A DNA stretch of 64,000 nt from Durusdinium trenchii (taxonomy: Eukaryota; Sar; Dinophyceae; Suessiales; Symbiodiniaceae): positions 516,070 to 580,069 of the forward strand of contig CAXAMN010025639.1 in the NCBI GenBank assembly GCA_963970005.1, in the 5' to 3' direction. Under the pieces are notes generated by a model. That model made no database searches. It saw only the letters and a program-made list of their open reading frames with translations, and had not been told where the DNA came from. The position numbers and the translations under genes were made by a program. Below, in pieces: positions 34,801 to 46,793 of the stretch (the first letter of the stretch is position 1; each line of letters begins with the position of its first letter).

Positions 34801-37800
34801 CGCCGGCCGTTCTTTGTGCTTCAAACATACCAGCATGCTCAACATACACTGCCTTTGCAATTCTTTTGGGACATCCGGTGTCGAAGGCTCCAGAATGCTG
34901 AGTCCTGAGGTGGTGATGGTGGAGCTATGCTTTTGATGAGACGAATTCACATGGCTGGCCCTGGCTTTCAGCACATGCTCAAATGCCCCAGGCCTTTTTT
35001 TGGGGGCAAGAAGCTGACCCTGAGAGTCCCCGACTGTTCCGTCGACCCGATTGAAGTTGTGCTTAAGCAAGCAAAAGCCCAAGCAGTTAGGGATCAATGG
35101 ATTTGAAGTTTGGAGGATGAATCATGGGAATTTGATTCCCAATTCAGCTGCGACTGCCAAAGACTGTGTACTTCTTTTTCTGCGCTGGCAGCCTGTTGGC
35201 TCGGGTTTGTCCGGGATTCCCTGTGGTTCCTCTTGTTGCGTGCGCAGTTCAGCTGTTCTTCCCACAGCAGGGCCGATGCATGAGCAAGCAGGGCGCGGTA
35301 GGTCTGACGCGTTCGCCTTTAGTCAGTTGGCCCTTTCCAACCCATTGATCCAATTGCCAGCATTTTTGTTGCTGACTCATGTGGCTCGGAGATACTTCAG
35401 ACCTGCAACTTCAGCGGAACCTGCGTTGCTTGGTTCATTTTCCTTTGAAGAATTTGTTTAGTCCAAGAATAGGGCCAGGACCAGCAGCACCTCCCGTCCA
35501 TTGCCGCATAGCTGCTGAAAAACAATGAAACACACGGAAAATCAATGAAATCCTCACATCCTGGGCTTCGGGACTCTCACATGATGTTTTTGTTTACATC
35601 AATTTTGCGTGGATAGGCTGGATAGGCTTCAAGATTTTAGCACCTCAGCTGGCCAATCTTGGCTGCGGCCAGCTTCACCAGTTGGTTCCCCTTTTGCTCC
35701 ACCAGTTGGTCGCCTTCCTTTTAACCAACCCAGCGTCACAGGATGTGACAGGTCCCTCTTCATCCCTGTTTTTGATGGTGTTCTGTGTGCTCCAGGCTGA
35801 GCATGAATCACAACCATTTTTCTCATGGTAGGGGCATGTGTTGCTTTGGCAACACACCAGTTCAAACAAGAAACACATTTGAATTGGAAGACTGTCATGC
35901 TGAGGTGGGGGATGGCATGAGGGGTGCATGCCATGCGTCCTGGCTTGGAGTGCACCAGCTGTAGATATTGTAGATATTGCATCCTCCGCCTGGACACCTG
36001 AGGAACTCCAGAAACTCCCAGCTTCCCAAGACTAGTGACACCTCAACTATTCATCTAAGCTCAACTATTAACTATTAATGGATTGGCAACTATTAACTAT
36101 TAATGGATTGGCAACTGACATTCTTGGAAAGGATCGCCATCTGTGGACATCTTGCATTTGATAAGTGTCCCGGTGCTACAACATACACCTGAATGATCCT
36201 GCATATATACGGTGCACATACATAGTAGAATGTATATGCAATCCCCTGGCCATATCCCTTTCTATACTTGAATGCAGAATGCAGCAATAAATACAGATAT
36301 ATGATACATACATACAGTAATCATTAATCCATTAAACTATTGTACTATCTATTATGGAGGCGTTTTTGGGGATGATAAGGATCTACAAATTGTCGGCCTT
36401 CTGGTTTCCAGCGAGTAGACAACATGGATCAACGGCATGTAAGATCATGCGTAAGTAAGTTTTTGTGGTGGTTCCTCAGTCCTGCGATGTCCAAGGCGCC
36501 AATTCAATGACTTGCCGAAATGCATTCTGAATTGCACCTTGAGGCCTTGAGTTACCTCGTCTTGAAATTGGACATTCACCATTAATTACACAGATACATG
36601 CTGCCCTAGGCCTTGGCGGTCTATGTAAGGCCAAATTTCAGCATCCTCACAAGACTTTCCCAAGTCCTGAGTGGCCCAGTGTTAGGTTCTTTCTGTCGAT
36701 CAGCATGTTACCTCATGTCGCCGTTCCGATCTGAGGGGGGTCAGGGAGCTCGTATGTATCCCTTGGCACCATGTTTAGCCTTCAATGCAGGAGCTTGGTG
36801 CCATGCTGAGCCTTTTCATTCAAGACCTCGTTCACTCAATGTGCGGCACAAGCTACCTACACGATATATTCAACATACTCGGCCCCAACGACGCAACACT
36901 TGTTCCACACTGACTGCTCAAGGACTTTTCAGGAGCTAGCGGTCTCATATCAGTGTCCCGCTCAAATAAGATCCGTTTAGTGTATCGCATTTTGGGACAA
37001 AATGGGTTCCGATCAGTGGTGCCATGTTTGTGTCGAAGTGACTAGTATGACTCGTTCAAGGGGATTGAAGGAACCACCGCCTGGAAGCATTTGGAGGACA
37101 ATGCATCGATTCCCTCGGTTTGTTATCCCTGCTTGCATGGTTAATCGCGCTTGGCCTCTTCTGATGTTTTTTAATTCACCAGTGGGTGGAACTACGACAC
37201 TTGCAGTCGCAACGCATCAGTTTGGCACATCCGTCTTCCATTGTGCAACTGAGCGAAACAAGTAGATGAAAGCCTCGTGGGTCATATAGATCTTGCTCTT
37301 TTGTAACAAATCACTGTTTGTTGCAGTGGCTTTTAACAGGAGTTGCTTGTTAACCTGCAGAATCTTACGTAGGATCGGCCATGTCTCAAGTGCTTGTTGT
37401 TTCGCATGTTTCGCCCTGCCCCTAGTGACGACCAGAAAATAGGGAACTGACAGCGCCGCATGTTTTTTGGTGTCGTGTGGGGTCATTGGCCTTTCATATC
37501 CCTTCATACACCTCTTCCAGACGGTTGATAAGCTGATATATAGTTTTAAGTATACTAACATAATATATACATATACATATACCAAATGGGTATACATTGC
37601 AGAGTGAAGGACACGGAGTGGTTGAAGGATGACTCACGGTTGCGCCATGGTACCAATACCAGTTATATACCATGCAGTTTGTATGTTGATGCTTCTTGGT
37701 GGAATTGATGGTAAGCAACCGTGCCCAGGTTCAGATAGAAATGGATCTGGGATTTGCTTAGCCCACGGCAACTTCTCAGATCTTCTCAGGTGATTGATGT

Positions 37801-40800
37801 ATTTTTTAGAGCACACCTCATTCACAAGATGATACAAGATGTTAAGTGGTTAAGCCCCAAGATATTTTTCTTTGCAGAGCTGGCATTCGATGGTCCGTGA
37901 GGATCTCATTGGTTTTTATGTGGCAAATACCTAGCTAGAAATGCTGCCTGCCGTGAGGAAAAGGCCGCCCACATAGAGACGGAGATGTGGCAGGATGAGG
38001 TGTGAGCTTTCACTTGGAAGCTCTTGATGGCCGAGCTGGGGTTCTGCCAGACCCACACATACAAACGCAGAACCATCAACACATACGGGGGCCATCGGGG
38101 GGCGGTAGGGCATCCTTCGGTGGCCAGGTGTTGGCCAGCATGTGAAACACAAGTCGGGAAGCTAGATTGCAGGGTCCTGGCAGAACAAATAACAAAAAAG
38201 ACATCAACACCTAAACTTGTGCCATGGGATGTGGCTCTTGCTGTATAATCAGAGGGCGACTTGAGGCAATGAAAAAAATGAAACAACAAACGGGCTTCTG
38301 TAGAATATATAGGTTCCTCAATTTCTTGTAATTATATAGTGTCTTAAGGCAGGTGGCAAGCCAGACAGGCCAATTACGTGTTTGTTTTGTCTGCATGGCT
38401 GCAATTGCAGTTGTTAATGGTTTCAGGATTTTGTGCGCCCGCGTAGCTCAAAATTTGGACCTTGTAAAGCAGCCACATCCATCGGAGCGCATGTGCTGGC
38501 TGGGGTCTTATAGGATTAGGGTATAAAAATCGGTATATCACTCACACAGATAGCCTAATGGCATGTTTTTTTCGGGACCCCCGAGCGTAGAGTGTAATTT
38601 CTTGTATATAACGTCTAATTGCCAGCCGTGCTTGAAATCCGCAACATGTTTGGGTGTCTCTTGACAGGCTGGTTTTTAGCAGGCATTGTTATTGGTGACC
38701 CTGGCACTGATTTTCCGGGCTGAGCAGGTGTGAGCATGCGTGTATATATATATATATACATGTCATTGTTTTTTTGTTTTTATCTCTCTCTCTCTATCCT
38801 TCTTCTTTTTCCCTCTCCCTCCCAGAAATAGTATTTGTTTCTTCACCTAATTTAGTAAGTAGGATAGATTAAGCGGGTGTTTATCGTTGTTTTCCAACCT
38901 GCCATGGTTTGTCTTCATATGTGAGTCTTTGGATCCAATCTTGGAAGTCTGGTGGACAAGTTCGAGTCCTCCCATTTTTGACTTGTGGCATCAACCGCCA
39001 TAGTGGACCCTCTCCCAAACATCGCCCAACTCACTACCGGACTTCGGACGAACGCCGCGATTGTCCCGCAGCCGTGGCCCCCAACGAGCCGCGACTTGTC
39101 TCGCGCACCTAGACACTGACGCCATGGCCGTCCTATTGCGTGCGCGTTCCACAGGCCTCTCCAAGGCGTGTTTTTTGTTGCTGTTTCGGGTGCAGAGTTC
39201 CTAAAACTAGTTGAACCTTTTTCAGAAGGGAGTGATGAAGGATTCATCTTGTTAATATAAGCATGTTGCAGATGGTACAGCAGAGCATAAGTTCATTTAT
39301 ATTACTGTGCTAGAACATTGAGTCTTTTGCAGTTTCCGCCGCTGTGCACCATTAAACATTCGACCAACACGCAGGTTTGCACGCGGGGTTAGCAGGACTC
39401 AGCAAGGAAGACCCTGTAGAACATCCCACACAAGCCGCATAGATGTTTTGCCTGGCCTTCAAGTTGAAGGCAACGAAGATGGGTGGGCAAACTTCCATGC
39501 CATGTAATGTGCACCTAGGATTAAGTAATCTCCCCCTATTAAGCAAGCCCAGCTCGAGCCCCCAATACTACACTAATTTAAAACCTGAATTTCCCGGAAT
39601 TTCCACCTTGACATCCGCCCAATATTTTTCCTGACCAGAAACCTCCCCCTATTGATCAAGCCATGTCAGATCTCTTATCACGCTTGTGCCAAAATCATCA
39701 GAGCTCTCATGGTTCTCATGGTTCAGACTCTCATGATTCCCACTGAATCCCATCAACCATTATCAGGTCATCATTTTTATTAGGGGGATGTGGCCTCCAA
39801 CACCTTCAATCTCAAACCTTGTTGACCTTGAAGGGGGGGTTATTAATCCTACTTCGACATTAATCAACCCTCAAGTCAAAGTATTACTCTCACCTTTAAG
39901 TGAAGAGCGCCCCGCCCCTCATGGCCCATAGCCGCGAAGACCAACGATGCGGTGCCTTTCTTCAGTGGTTCCCGACGTGAGCAGCTCCGACCTTCCCCGA
40001 AGCCGTCAAAGCTACGTAGCCTTTGGGCTCCGTGCGATTGGTCGTTCAATATACAGAATGTAGCCGCGCAGAAAGGATGGATATTTTTCCAGAAAATGCC
40101 CGACAACCTTTGCAAAAAACCCCGGGTCTTACATCTTAAAATGCAACATTCACCTGCTGGACAGGACAAAAAGGAAAGAACGACCTTACTGGCTGGTGAG
40201 TTTGTATCCCTTTTTGCTACACACATACGACATACGATCCATATGAGTAGTATCGTGCAAGCGTTAGTTTACTTCGGGTCCATGTTCGCCATGTGCCATG
40301 GCGTGCTCTTCCTCATGGGGGTGGGCTTGGCCGACTCCGAGTCGGACTCCATCGTCTTGGAAGGCTTAAAGCTATCGAAAGTGGATGATCAGAAGAAACT
40401 AGCCTTTGCCTGTTGACGTAGTTTCCGTTGGGTTTGCCGGAACCTCGATCCCAGGTTTTGAGAATGGTCGAAACGCGGTCGGCAATTATAAGAGACGGAA
40501 AGACGTCGGGGGCTAATTGAAACTTGCACTATTTTCAGTACTATTTACAGATCGTTACATATTACACAACTCTCTCTCTCTCTCTATGTGTATATATTAC
40601 AGCCTTTCTGTGTATCAGCCTTGGCGATTTTGTTGACCTGTTCTTCTGTCACTGGGCGTCTCATTGGTTTTTGGCACAAGGAATGATCAGACGATCTACC
40701 AGTGCTTCGAGCGTGGCTTTTTCTCGGCAGTGCAGTCCGCTGATTGCCACCATGAGAATGGAGCGTTGGAGTGTCGTAACATTCAAGGAGGCTTTGATGA

Positions 40801-41093
40801 GGTGCGGAAATCGGTGTTTATGAGTTGCATGTTTGTTTGTGTTTTGTTTGCATCTCAAAGATTTTTCTTGCAGAAGATTAACAAATGAAGGACCAGTGGT
40901 TTTCCGTCTCCCTGAATGATAGTGCCCCTGTTTTGCTCTGCACAGTGCACGGACTATTGCTTGTGTGTTGTTCCTGACGGCTTGAGAAGTCTGAGAAGTG
41001 ATTGTTTTGCTTGGTGCTTTTGCTATTTGAACCGTTCGTCCATGTTCCTTCAGCTTGGTGCTTTTGCTACGAATGAAGACGAAACCCGGCTGC
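28880..41093. other. Long spacer with weak ORFs
   Basis: No protein family is recognised over 12 kb. Exon-like plus-strand frames: 30162-30404 (charged and serine-rich, ending in a stop), 32495-32620 (after GCAG, a helical frame starting GVFKDKLLAEEEGLIF), 33746-33900, and 39952-40416 (154 codons, ending with an acidic then lysine-rich stretch). Repeats include a 22-bp tandem array at 34208-34271, a 25-bp duplication at 36063-36112 and CTCCCCCTATT words near 39530, 39650 and (inverted) 39780. AT and CT microsatellite occurs at 38740-38820. Confidence 0.4.
34208..34271. repeat. 22-bp tandem repeat, three units
   Basis: The unit CCTTCGCTCATCGGATGGCC plus GC is repeated at 34208, 34230 and 34252. 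The second unit differs at two positions and the third is cut short. Confidence 0.9.
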
Positions 41094-41218
41094 GTTTCCT
41101 CGTTTGTTCTTTCGTGGTCCGTAGAGCCTGGAAGACGACTAAGCTGTTGGACCCCAAGGAGGTGCAGTTTGACTGTGACCCACCCAAGCAGCAGCAGCAG
41201 CAAGAGGAGGAGGAGTAG
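41094..41218 (+). CDS. Unidentified C-terminal frame with Q/E run
   Basis: The frame reads VVRRAWKTTKLLDPKEVQFD and ends in five glutamines and four glutamates before TAG 41216-41218. The CAG/GAG repeats continue past the stop as a CAG/TAG trinucleotide tract to about 41271. The composition looks like coding sequence but the family is unknown. The microsatellite may have grown from the coding repeat. Confidence 0.4.
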
Positions 41219-41372
41219 CAGTAGCAGTAGTAGGCGCAGTCGTAGTAAGTGCAGTAGCAGTAGTAGTAGTGGACCACAATGTAGAATCTTGATTTATAAC
41301 ATAGTAATAACTTAACCCACCCCATAGGAAGAGGTTTTACAATCCAAATATATAGGGGGGGTTGTTAATTAA

Positions 41373-41696
41373 GTGTCTTCCTTATATGATCCATACGCTC
41401 GGCACAGGGTCCAGATTCTTTCAGTGCGACTCTTTGGCCAGGAACGTTGGCAGAAGTTGATCAGTCAAATGTGGAGATTCATTGGGTATGCTGAAGAGTT
41501 TCCAGCACTGGCGCATGCCGTGGCCATGTCCTTATACTCCTGGATGTGGTGGGAAGGGCCCAACAACGACCAGGTGAACTTGGTCGCTGGGCGTTTGGCC
41601 TGCGACTTCTTCGCCATGTCTTTGAGCTTCAACGACTGCGGCAATCCAGCTTTGCCCTTGCAGAGTTTCTTTCAGCGGAACTGCCATATGAGGTGA
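41373..41696 (+). CDS. Unidentified open frame
   Basis: 108 codons of mixed, hydrophobic-rich sequence (for example FGQERWQKLISQMWRFIGYA and GPNNDQVNLVAGRLACDFFA). It reads like globular protein but I recognise no domain. It could be an upstream exon of the hydroxylase gene or a separate gene. Confidence 0.4.
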   Translation: MSSLYDPYARHRVQILSVRLFGQERWQKLISQMWRFIGYAEEFPALAHAVAMSLYSWMWWEGPNNDQVNLVAGRLACDFFAMSLSFNDCGNPALPLQSFFQRNCHMR

Positions 41697-41958
41697 CTCC
41701 ACTGTGAAGATTGTGAGAGGTATGAAACGATGGTTGAATGACAAGACCATGTCCGCTCCGTATCTCAGCAATATCTGAGCATATCTGAACCATAGACTAA
41801 AATGTATCCCATCATCATCTCCCATCTATGTAGTTCCTCTGCCATTTTTTGCATACTTGGCACTTGGCGTGTCCTTTGCTTAGACATCACATGATCGGGT
41901 CACTCCTTCTGAGACCCTTTAGGTTGGGTGGAGGATCAGCAGATTCCTCCCCTTTCAA

Positions 41959-42294
41959 TTGAGAATCAAGCAACCTGCCGCTATCCCCGTCAAGACAAAT
42001 CAAGAGAATCGACAAAAACAATCAAACACATGCCCAAAGAATACCATTGTTCTCAGGTGGCGCTACTTGTTAATGATCTCCTTCGAGTTAGCACGGCACT
42101 TGGCCTCAACACGGCAGCTGCGTGGTGCTACTGAAGCCTTCCGGGTCGCCACCAGCTACTGGCGCGCAATGAAGCAGCTGCCACACTTCAGTTTCATCGG
42201 CGAGGTCTCGTCACCAGGCAGTAGAGTTTTGATGCGGAAGAGCGGTTATCCTTCGGACTGGTCCAGGTATCCTGGTCCGGTCGAGGGTTGTTGA
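41959..42294 (+). CDS. Unidentified open frame
   Basis: The part from about 42066 reads ELARHLASTRQLRGATEAFR, a helical segment reminiscent of helix-hairpin repeats, then continues to a TGA at 42294. Animal Asp/Asn beta-hydroxylases carry TPR-like repeats before the catalytic domain, so it could belong to the gene at 43.2-46.8 kb. That link is inference. Confidence 0.35.
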   Translation: MRIKQPAAIPVKTNQENRQKQSNTCPKNTIVLRWRYLLMISFELARHLASTRQLRGATEAFRVATSYWRAMKQLPHFSFIGEVSSPGSRVLMRKSGYPSDWSRYPGPVEGC

Positions 42295-42950
42295 TGAGAT
42301 GAGCACAACAGGTAGCACAAACTTATTGAAGAGCATCACCAAAAGAGGAACAACGGGTCCGCCTACCAACCAGCCACAAGAATTTGTTGAGAGCTGTGCT
42401 GCTGCTAGTACAACTCGGAGCCGTACTTTCGGGAGGGTGTGTATTGTTCGAAGCCATGACAAATCATACTGTGCGTTTACTGTTGGTGGAGGTGATTTTG
42501 TGCAGCACCTGAGATATATTTGTGTGTACATATATGTCATATATATACAGTCTACGGCAAACACCAAATGCTGAATTCTGTGTTTTCTTATTATTGTCAG
42601 CGCTGTCACCACAGGAGAAATGATTGGGAAGCTAGAACATTCCTCCCTACAGGTGGAGAGGGCTTGGAAGTTCGATGGGATGATTGCACAATCGGACTAG
42701 TGACTAGGGTTGATTACTATGGGTACAGGGTCATTATGGGTACGGACTAATGGGTAGGCTTTGGATACTTTTGGATTATGGATTTCTTTAAGTATCTCAT
42801 GTAGAGACACCAGAAACAGTCTTCAACTTGTTGCTGGTGTTTTTTAAACTAGCAGTAAAACAAACCTCTACACATGTTTTTGTGTTTCTCTGAACCCTCG
42901 ATGAAATCCAAGGTCTCCGCACCATATTAGCGGCCCGAGTTTGGATCTCA

Positions 42951-43054
42951 CCCTAACAATCCATGTATGGAATCTTTGCTTGCATTGGTGTGATTCTGAG
43001 ATGTTTCAAGGGTCAATGTAGGTAAGTAAATATTCCATACATGGATGGTTTGGG
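42951..43054 (+). mobile_element. 104-bp MITE with 3-bp target duplication
   Basis: The left end (42951-42973, CCCTAACAATCCATGTATGGAAT split around its core) and the reverse complement of the right end (43032-43054, beginning CCCAAACCATCC) match at 20 of 23 positions, with a perfect inner 15 bp. The flanking TCA is duplicated (42948-42950 and 43055-43057). It has no coding capacity. It differs in sequence from the 90-bp family but shares CCC termini and the 3-bp duplication. It sits just upstream of the hydroxylase exon at 43201. Confidence 0.82.
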
Positions 43055-43200
43055 TCAGGAAGCTTTTGCATATATATTTTTGTGTCTCTTTAATGATCGG
43101 GGGGAAATACTATGTTAAACATCAATGAACTCAAAAATCCTGGTGTTGACCTTTTTTGAGAGCCCTAGGGAATCGGTTTTGAACACACTTCACCCGTCAG

Positions 43201-43350
43201 GTTTGAACGCCGACTTCTTTCCCGCCGCTGTGCTGCGACAAGGCCCGGTTTGGAGAAGTGCTCGGCAGGAGCTGGGCATTGTGAGCTTTTTGGAGGAACA
43301 CTTCAAGGTGATCCAGGAAGAGTTGCTGCGAATTCTAGAGGCGTTCAGGG
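43201..43350 (+). CDS. Asp/Asn beta-hydroxylase-like gene, upstream exon
   Basis: Directly after CCCGTCAG the frame reads FFPAAVLRQGPVWRSARQEL, then FLEEHFKVIQEELLRILEAF. This resembles the segment before the catalytic core in aspartyl/asparaginyl beta-hydroxylases (PF05118 family), where a bulky-residue block is followed by a helix of the form LE-x-N-x-x-x-I-x-x-E-L. The 3' limit is uncertain, because the frame stays open to 43538. The catalytic exon is 3 kb downstream on the same strand. Confidence 0.55.
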
Positions 43351-43539
43351 AGTCCAAGAATCAAAATCCAAAATCGAAATATGGATGTCGTTTGTCCTTC
43401 TCCGATTACATGTTTAATGTGATCAGCATGTATGATAGTTGGTCCAGGTGCACTTTGGATGAAGCTGGCTATGACAAGCTAAACTTGCTCATGTGTTTGG
43501 CTAACTTGGTCTTTTGTTCGGGTTGTTCAAAAAGTTGAG

Positions 43540-45570
43540 TGGTCGAAGTGGCAACATGTGGCGACGCTCTGCATTCTTTTGGCTTTGACCTGGCCAGAAT
43601 ACAGTTCTTACATCAGATCAATTGAGGCTCCAATTAAGGTAAGGGTAAGGCGGGTAAGGACGTATTTCTTGGCATTTGTTGCTCCCGGTGCATGAGCCAT
43701 TCATTGAACTATGTGGTTTCGGAAGATGACTGTTGTCAAAAATACATTATTTTGGAACGTCCCTTCAGATTATGACCGCACCTGATTTTCTGTGTTTGTT
43801 TTCAATTTGCCCTGATTTTACTATTTTGCTAAACTTAATGTGTTTTGTTTGCCTGAATAATTTAGCTGCCCATGGGCCCTGCACATAAACGCAGGGCTCT
43901 TTCGACTCCGGAACATTTAAATTGCATCGTCCAATCTGTCGTTTCAGACTTTCACCTCAGGCATGCGATAGTGTGAGAAGTTGACAATCCAGGTGGAGCT
44001 GTACAGACAAGTGTAGGTTTGTCCATGTTTGTTCAAACTGCAGTTCCTGATTTTTTTCCCCACCTGTCAGGTGAGGGTTGTTAGATTTTTACAGATAGCC
44101 TTCTCCTCCTCCTTCTTCTCCTCCGCCCCGGACCTCAACAGCAAGTGCCAGATCGCAGTGAGCAGGGTCGGACCTCAATCCTAACCACAATCACAAACAC
44201 AAACACAAACCACAATGCCTGCTGAGACCCTATTTTGTTTATAGAGGCTTGCTCAGGGGTGTGACACTTTGTCAGGTGGTGGCATGTGTCCCAAGAAAAG
44301 GTGTGTTTGATGGCTCTCAGCAACCTTGCCAGGCTTACATACCAGGTAGCTACTACACATGTTGGACGCACGTGTACACACGACGAGCTATTCAGTGTAG
44401 CACAACAAAGTTGCAGCTTTCGTGCAGATCGGATGTGACACAGCAAGCAGCTTGTATTCAGTTGCTGCGTCATTTTTCAGACACAGGGGCAACGGTTGAC
44501 TGCAAGCAAGCGGGGCATTTGAGTAGACTGTGTTTGTTGCTGGCATGTTGGAAGACAGAGGCAGGGTGGCAGATGCTCAACCTGAAGTGGTGTTAATGCA
44601 GAAAGCCTACAAGTTGATAGGGAACATCATCATATATATATATATATTAAGTATATGTGGAAATAGACGGTGATCAACGGAATGGAAATCGGAATTAGGA
44701 GTTAGCAGTGGCGATAGAGGATAAGGCCTGTGTAGTTTGTTTTGCTCATGTTTGATATCGTTGTGTGAGTGCCATTGCTACGACTACTATCACCACACAA
44801 CAACAACAACAACAACAACAACAACTACTACTACTACTACTACAACTACTACTACTACTATTACTACTACTAGTACGACGACGACAACAACAACTACTAC
44901 TCCTCCTCCTGCTGCTGCTGCAACTACAGGCCTGAACTTACATGTTTAAACCCCCCACATCCCGCAACAGCTACCTAGAGCGTTCGCTTGAAATGTTCCA
45001 GACGCAACCAATGAAGCTAGGTGAAAACCCTGACTAAACACACAAAATAATGACCTCAAGAACTTAACTTACAACGGGGCCACGCACCCAAACCCTCAGA
45101 GATTTCCAGGAAAACGTGGGTTATGAGAAATGTTCACCCCACAAATGGTAACCCTCAGAATTTACAACGAACTGGGATGTCCCCCTGAATTATAAACATT
45201 CTGGCACATTCCAAATCACACGCAGGTAACTCCGCGGAGCGCAAGCAGGGGACAAGCAGCCAAGGCAACAACAAGCGGTGAGCATCCTTGATCCCATTTA
45301 CTGGTAAAAGGAAAAGGCAACAATGTGAAAAAAAAAACATGTACCTTTCCCTTGTTGTGTGGCATGTTCATGATCCTTTGCTATGTGTTTCTTTACAGTT
45401 GCTTGGGGAGACCCAGCTAGATCCCAGAAGATAGCACTCTTTTGCTGGTGCCTTTTTGTTTTCCCCCAAAAAGGGGCACCACCAATGAACCACATACACT
45501 TCAACATGTAAATTCACTTTTGCTTGGGAGTTTGCTTTGGGTGTGTAGCGGTTCTTCTTTGTTGATGATA
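43540..45570. other. Intron-like stretch with microsatellite
   Basis: It lies between exons of the hydroxylase-like gene. It contains an AT tract (44630-44650) and a compound trinucleotide microsatellite at 44796-44925. I see no convincing exon in it, though short ones could be missed. Confidence 0.45.
44796..44925. repeat. Compound trinucleotide microsatellite
   Basis: Runs of CAA, then CTA, CGA, CAA, CTC and CTG follow one another for about 130 bp. The long threonine frame it creates is not a gene. Confidence 0.9.
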
Positions 45571-45574
45571 TATA

Positions 45575-45786
45575 ACTCAGACCAACTGCTGTTCCTTCAT
45601 ACATGGGCAGCCCAAATGCAGGATGAGTCGCTTTTCTATCAGCTGAACCAACTCACCCGGAACGCAGAGCCGCAGTTTAGCCCGCGAGACGATGACTGGC
45701 TCACTGCCTACCTGGTCCGTGGGGCTCAGTTCCACGAAGAGGCCACCCGGGTCACCCAATGCAGCATGGAAGGAGCAGCATATTGA
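45575..45786 (+). CDS. Asp/Asn beta-hydroxylase-like gene, middle exon
   Basis: After ATATAACTCAG the frame reads QMQDESLFYQLNQLTRNAEP and then FSPRDDDWLTAYLVRGAQFH. In the hydroxylase family a W-x-x-x-x-L-x-x-x-G segment stands just before the P-x-T block that opens the catalytic exon, which is what follows here at 46377. The 3' splice limit is uncertain (frame stop at 45784-45786). Confidence 0.5.
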
Positions 45787-46376
45787 AGGTCTGTGAGGTC
45801 GTGAGGTCACATGAGGTCGGTTTCTTTTGTGGTCCCGAGTCCCGGGCCAATACCATCTCTTGAAAAATCCACATGGGATTCTCGCAACATCTCGCATAGA
45901 AGACCACATGGTCCATAGATGGGGTGGTGCAAATCGGAAAGCCCGGAGAGGGGGGACCCATGGGGACCTTGTAACAGGTTTCTGGCTCTAGCCTCCAGCA
46001 AAGCATTGCCATGTGAGAAACCTTAGATGTGTTCATGTCATTTCATGTCATTTTTGCTGAAACCTTTTCTATGGTCCCTGACCTTTGAATCAGCACTCTC
46101 TCAACTTGGGTTTCTGGATGGGTTCTTTGGACCACTTTCTTCAGCCCAAGAGACAGGCTCGCAGGCTAGACCTGTTCATTTTGGAGTTTTACAGGACCTG
46201 TTTTGGCTGGGGTGTGAAATCGACGCTGCCATCGACCCAAATCATTTGGCTGGCTGCAAGGCCTTTTATGGAACAGTAGCTGCAGCAGCCCCCAACACAA
46301 GCATGTGTGTTTTTTTCCAGTGTAGGTCTTTTCTGTCGGCATCACTGCTAGTTGCATCATTGCCGGTCAGTTGCAG

Positions 46377-46793
46377 GTCTGCTCTTTGGCACCTGGAACC
46401 TGTGCTTTGCTTCGATCCCGCCCCGAAGTGGCGCAGTGTTTTTCGCCCCTCTCGGGTTCAGGATTCCTGCGCATGCGCCCAGGGGGTCGCCTGAAGCCAC
46501 ACTTCGGGGGCGCGCCGCGTTTGAGTGCTCACTTGGCGTTGCTGGTGCCTCAGGGCGAACTCTTCATGTCCGTCGGCAACGAGCAAGTCAGATGGGTGGA
46601 AGGGGAGGTGATCGTTTTTGATGACACCTTCATCCACAGTGTCACTCACAATGGTCAAGAAGCAAGGTACGTTTTAAACCTTTGGATGTGCCATCCCTGC
46701 GATCCAACTGAGAATCATGGAGCAGCCGATCGCAAAATCCCAGAGTTTTGTGAAGGACCCGAGCAAGGCCTGCTCCCTCCTGCACTCCGGTAG
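46377..46793 (+). CDS. Asp/Asn beta-hydroxylase catalytic exon
   Basis: This is the terminal exon of a 2-oxoglutarate/Fe(II)-dependent beta-hydroxylase (PF05118-like), which hydroxylates Asp or Asn side chains. After TTGCAG it reads PGTCALLRSRPEV, then RPGGRLKPHFGGAPRL with the first iron-binding histidine and an arginine, then RWVEGEVIVFDDTFIHSV with the second histidine, then an arginine ten residues on (ARYVLNLW) expected to bind 2-oxoglutarate, and an HP. The two histidines are 45 residues apart, close to the family spacing, and as in that family there is no acidic third ligand. It ends at TAG 46791. The sequence runs through a GGTACG without splicing. Confidence 0.85.
   Translation, partial: VCSLAPGTCALLRSRPEVAQCFSPLSGSGFLRMRPGGRLKPHFGGAPRLSAHLALLVPQGELFMSVGNEQVRWVEGEVIVFDDTFIHSVTHNGQEARYVLNLWMCHPCDPTENHGAADRKIPEFCEGPEQGLLPPALR

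Noticed and set aside
38437..38500. tRNA-like GCGTAGCTCA word
   Set aside because: No acceptor stem, anticodon arm or T-arm can be folded around it.
39527..39860. CTCCCCCTATT words as an inverted-repeat element
   Set aside because: Three words in mixed orientation without matching flanks or a duplicated target.
40661..41203. 180-codon minus-strand open frame
   Set aside because: No domain, composition is unremarkable, and the plus strand has better coding character over the same bases (41094-41218).
44737..44949. Long poly-threonine open frame
   Set aside because: It is produced by the compound trinucleotide microsatellite; no protein-like flanks.
46027..46340. Extra hydroxylase exon
   Set aside because: The frame is open and protein-like in part, but does not fit between the family blocks at 45575-45786 and 46377, so it is more likely intron.
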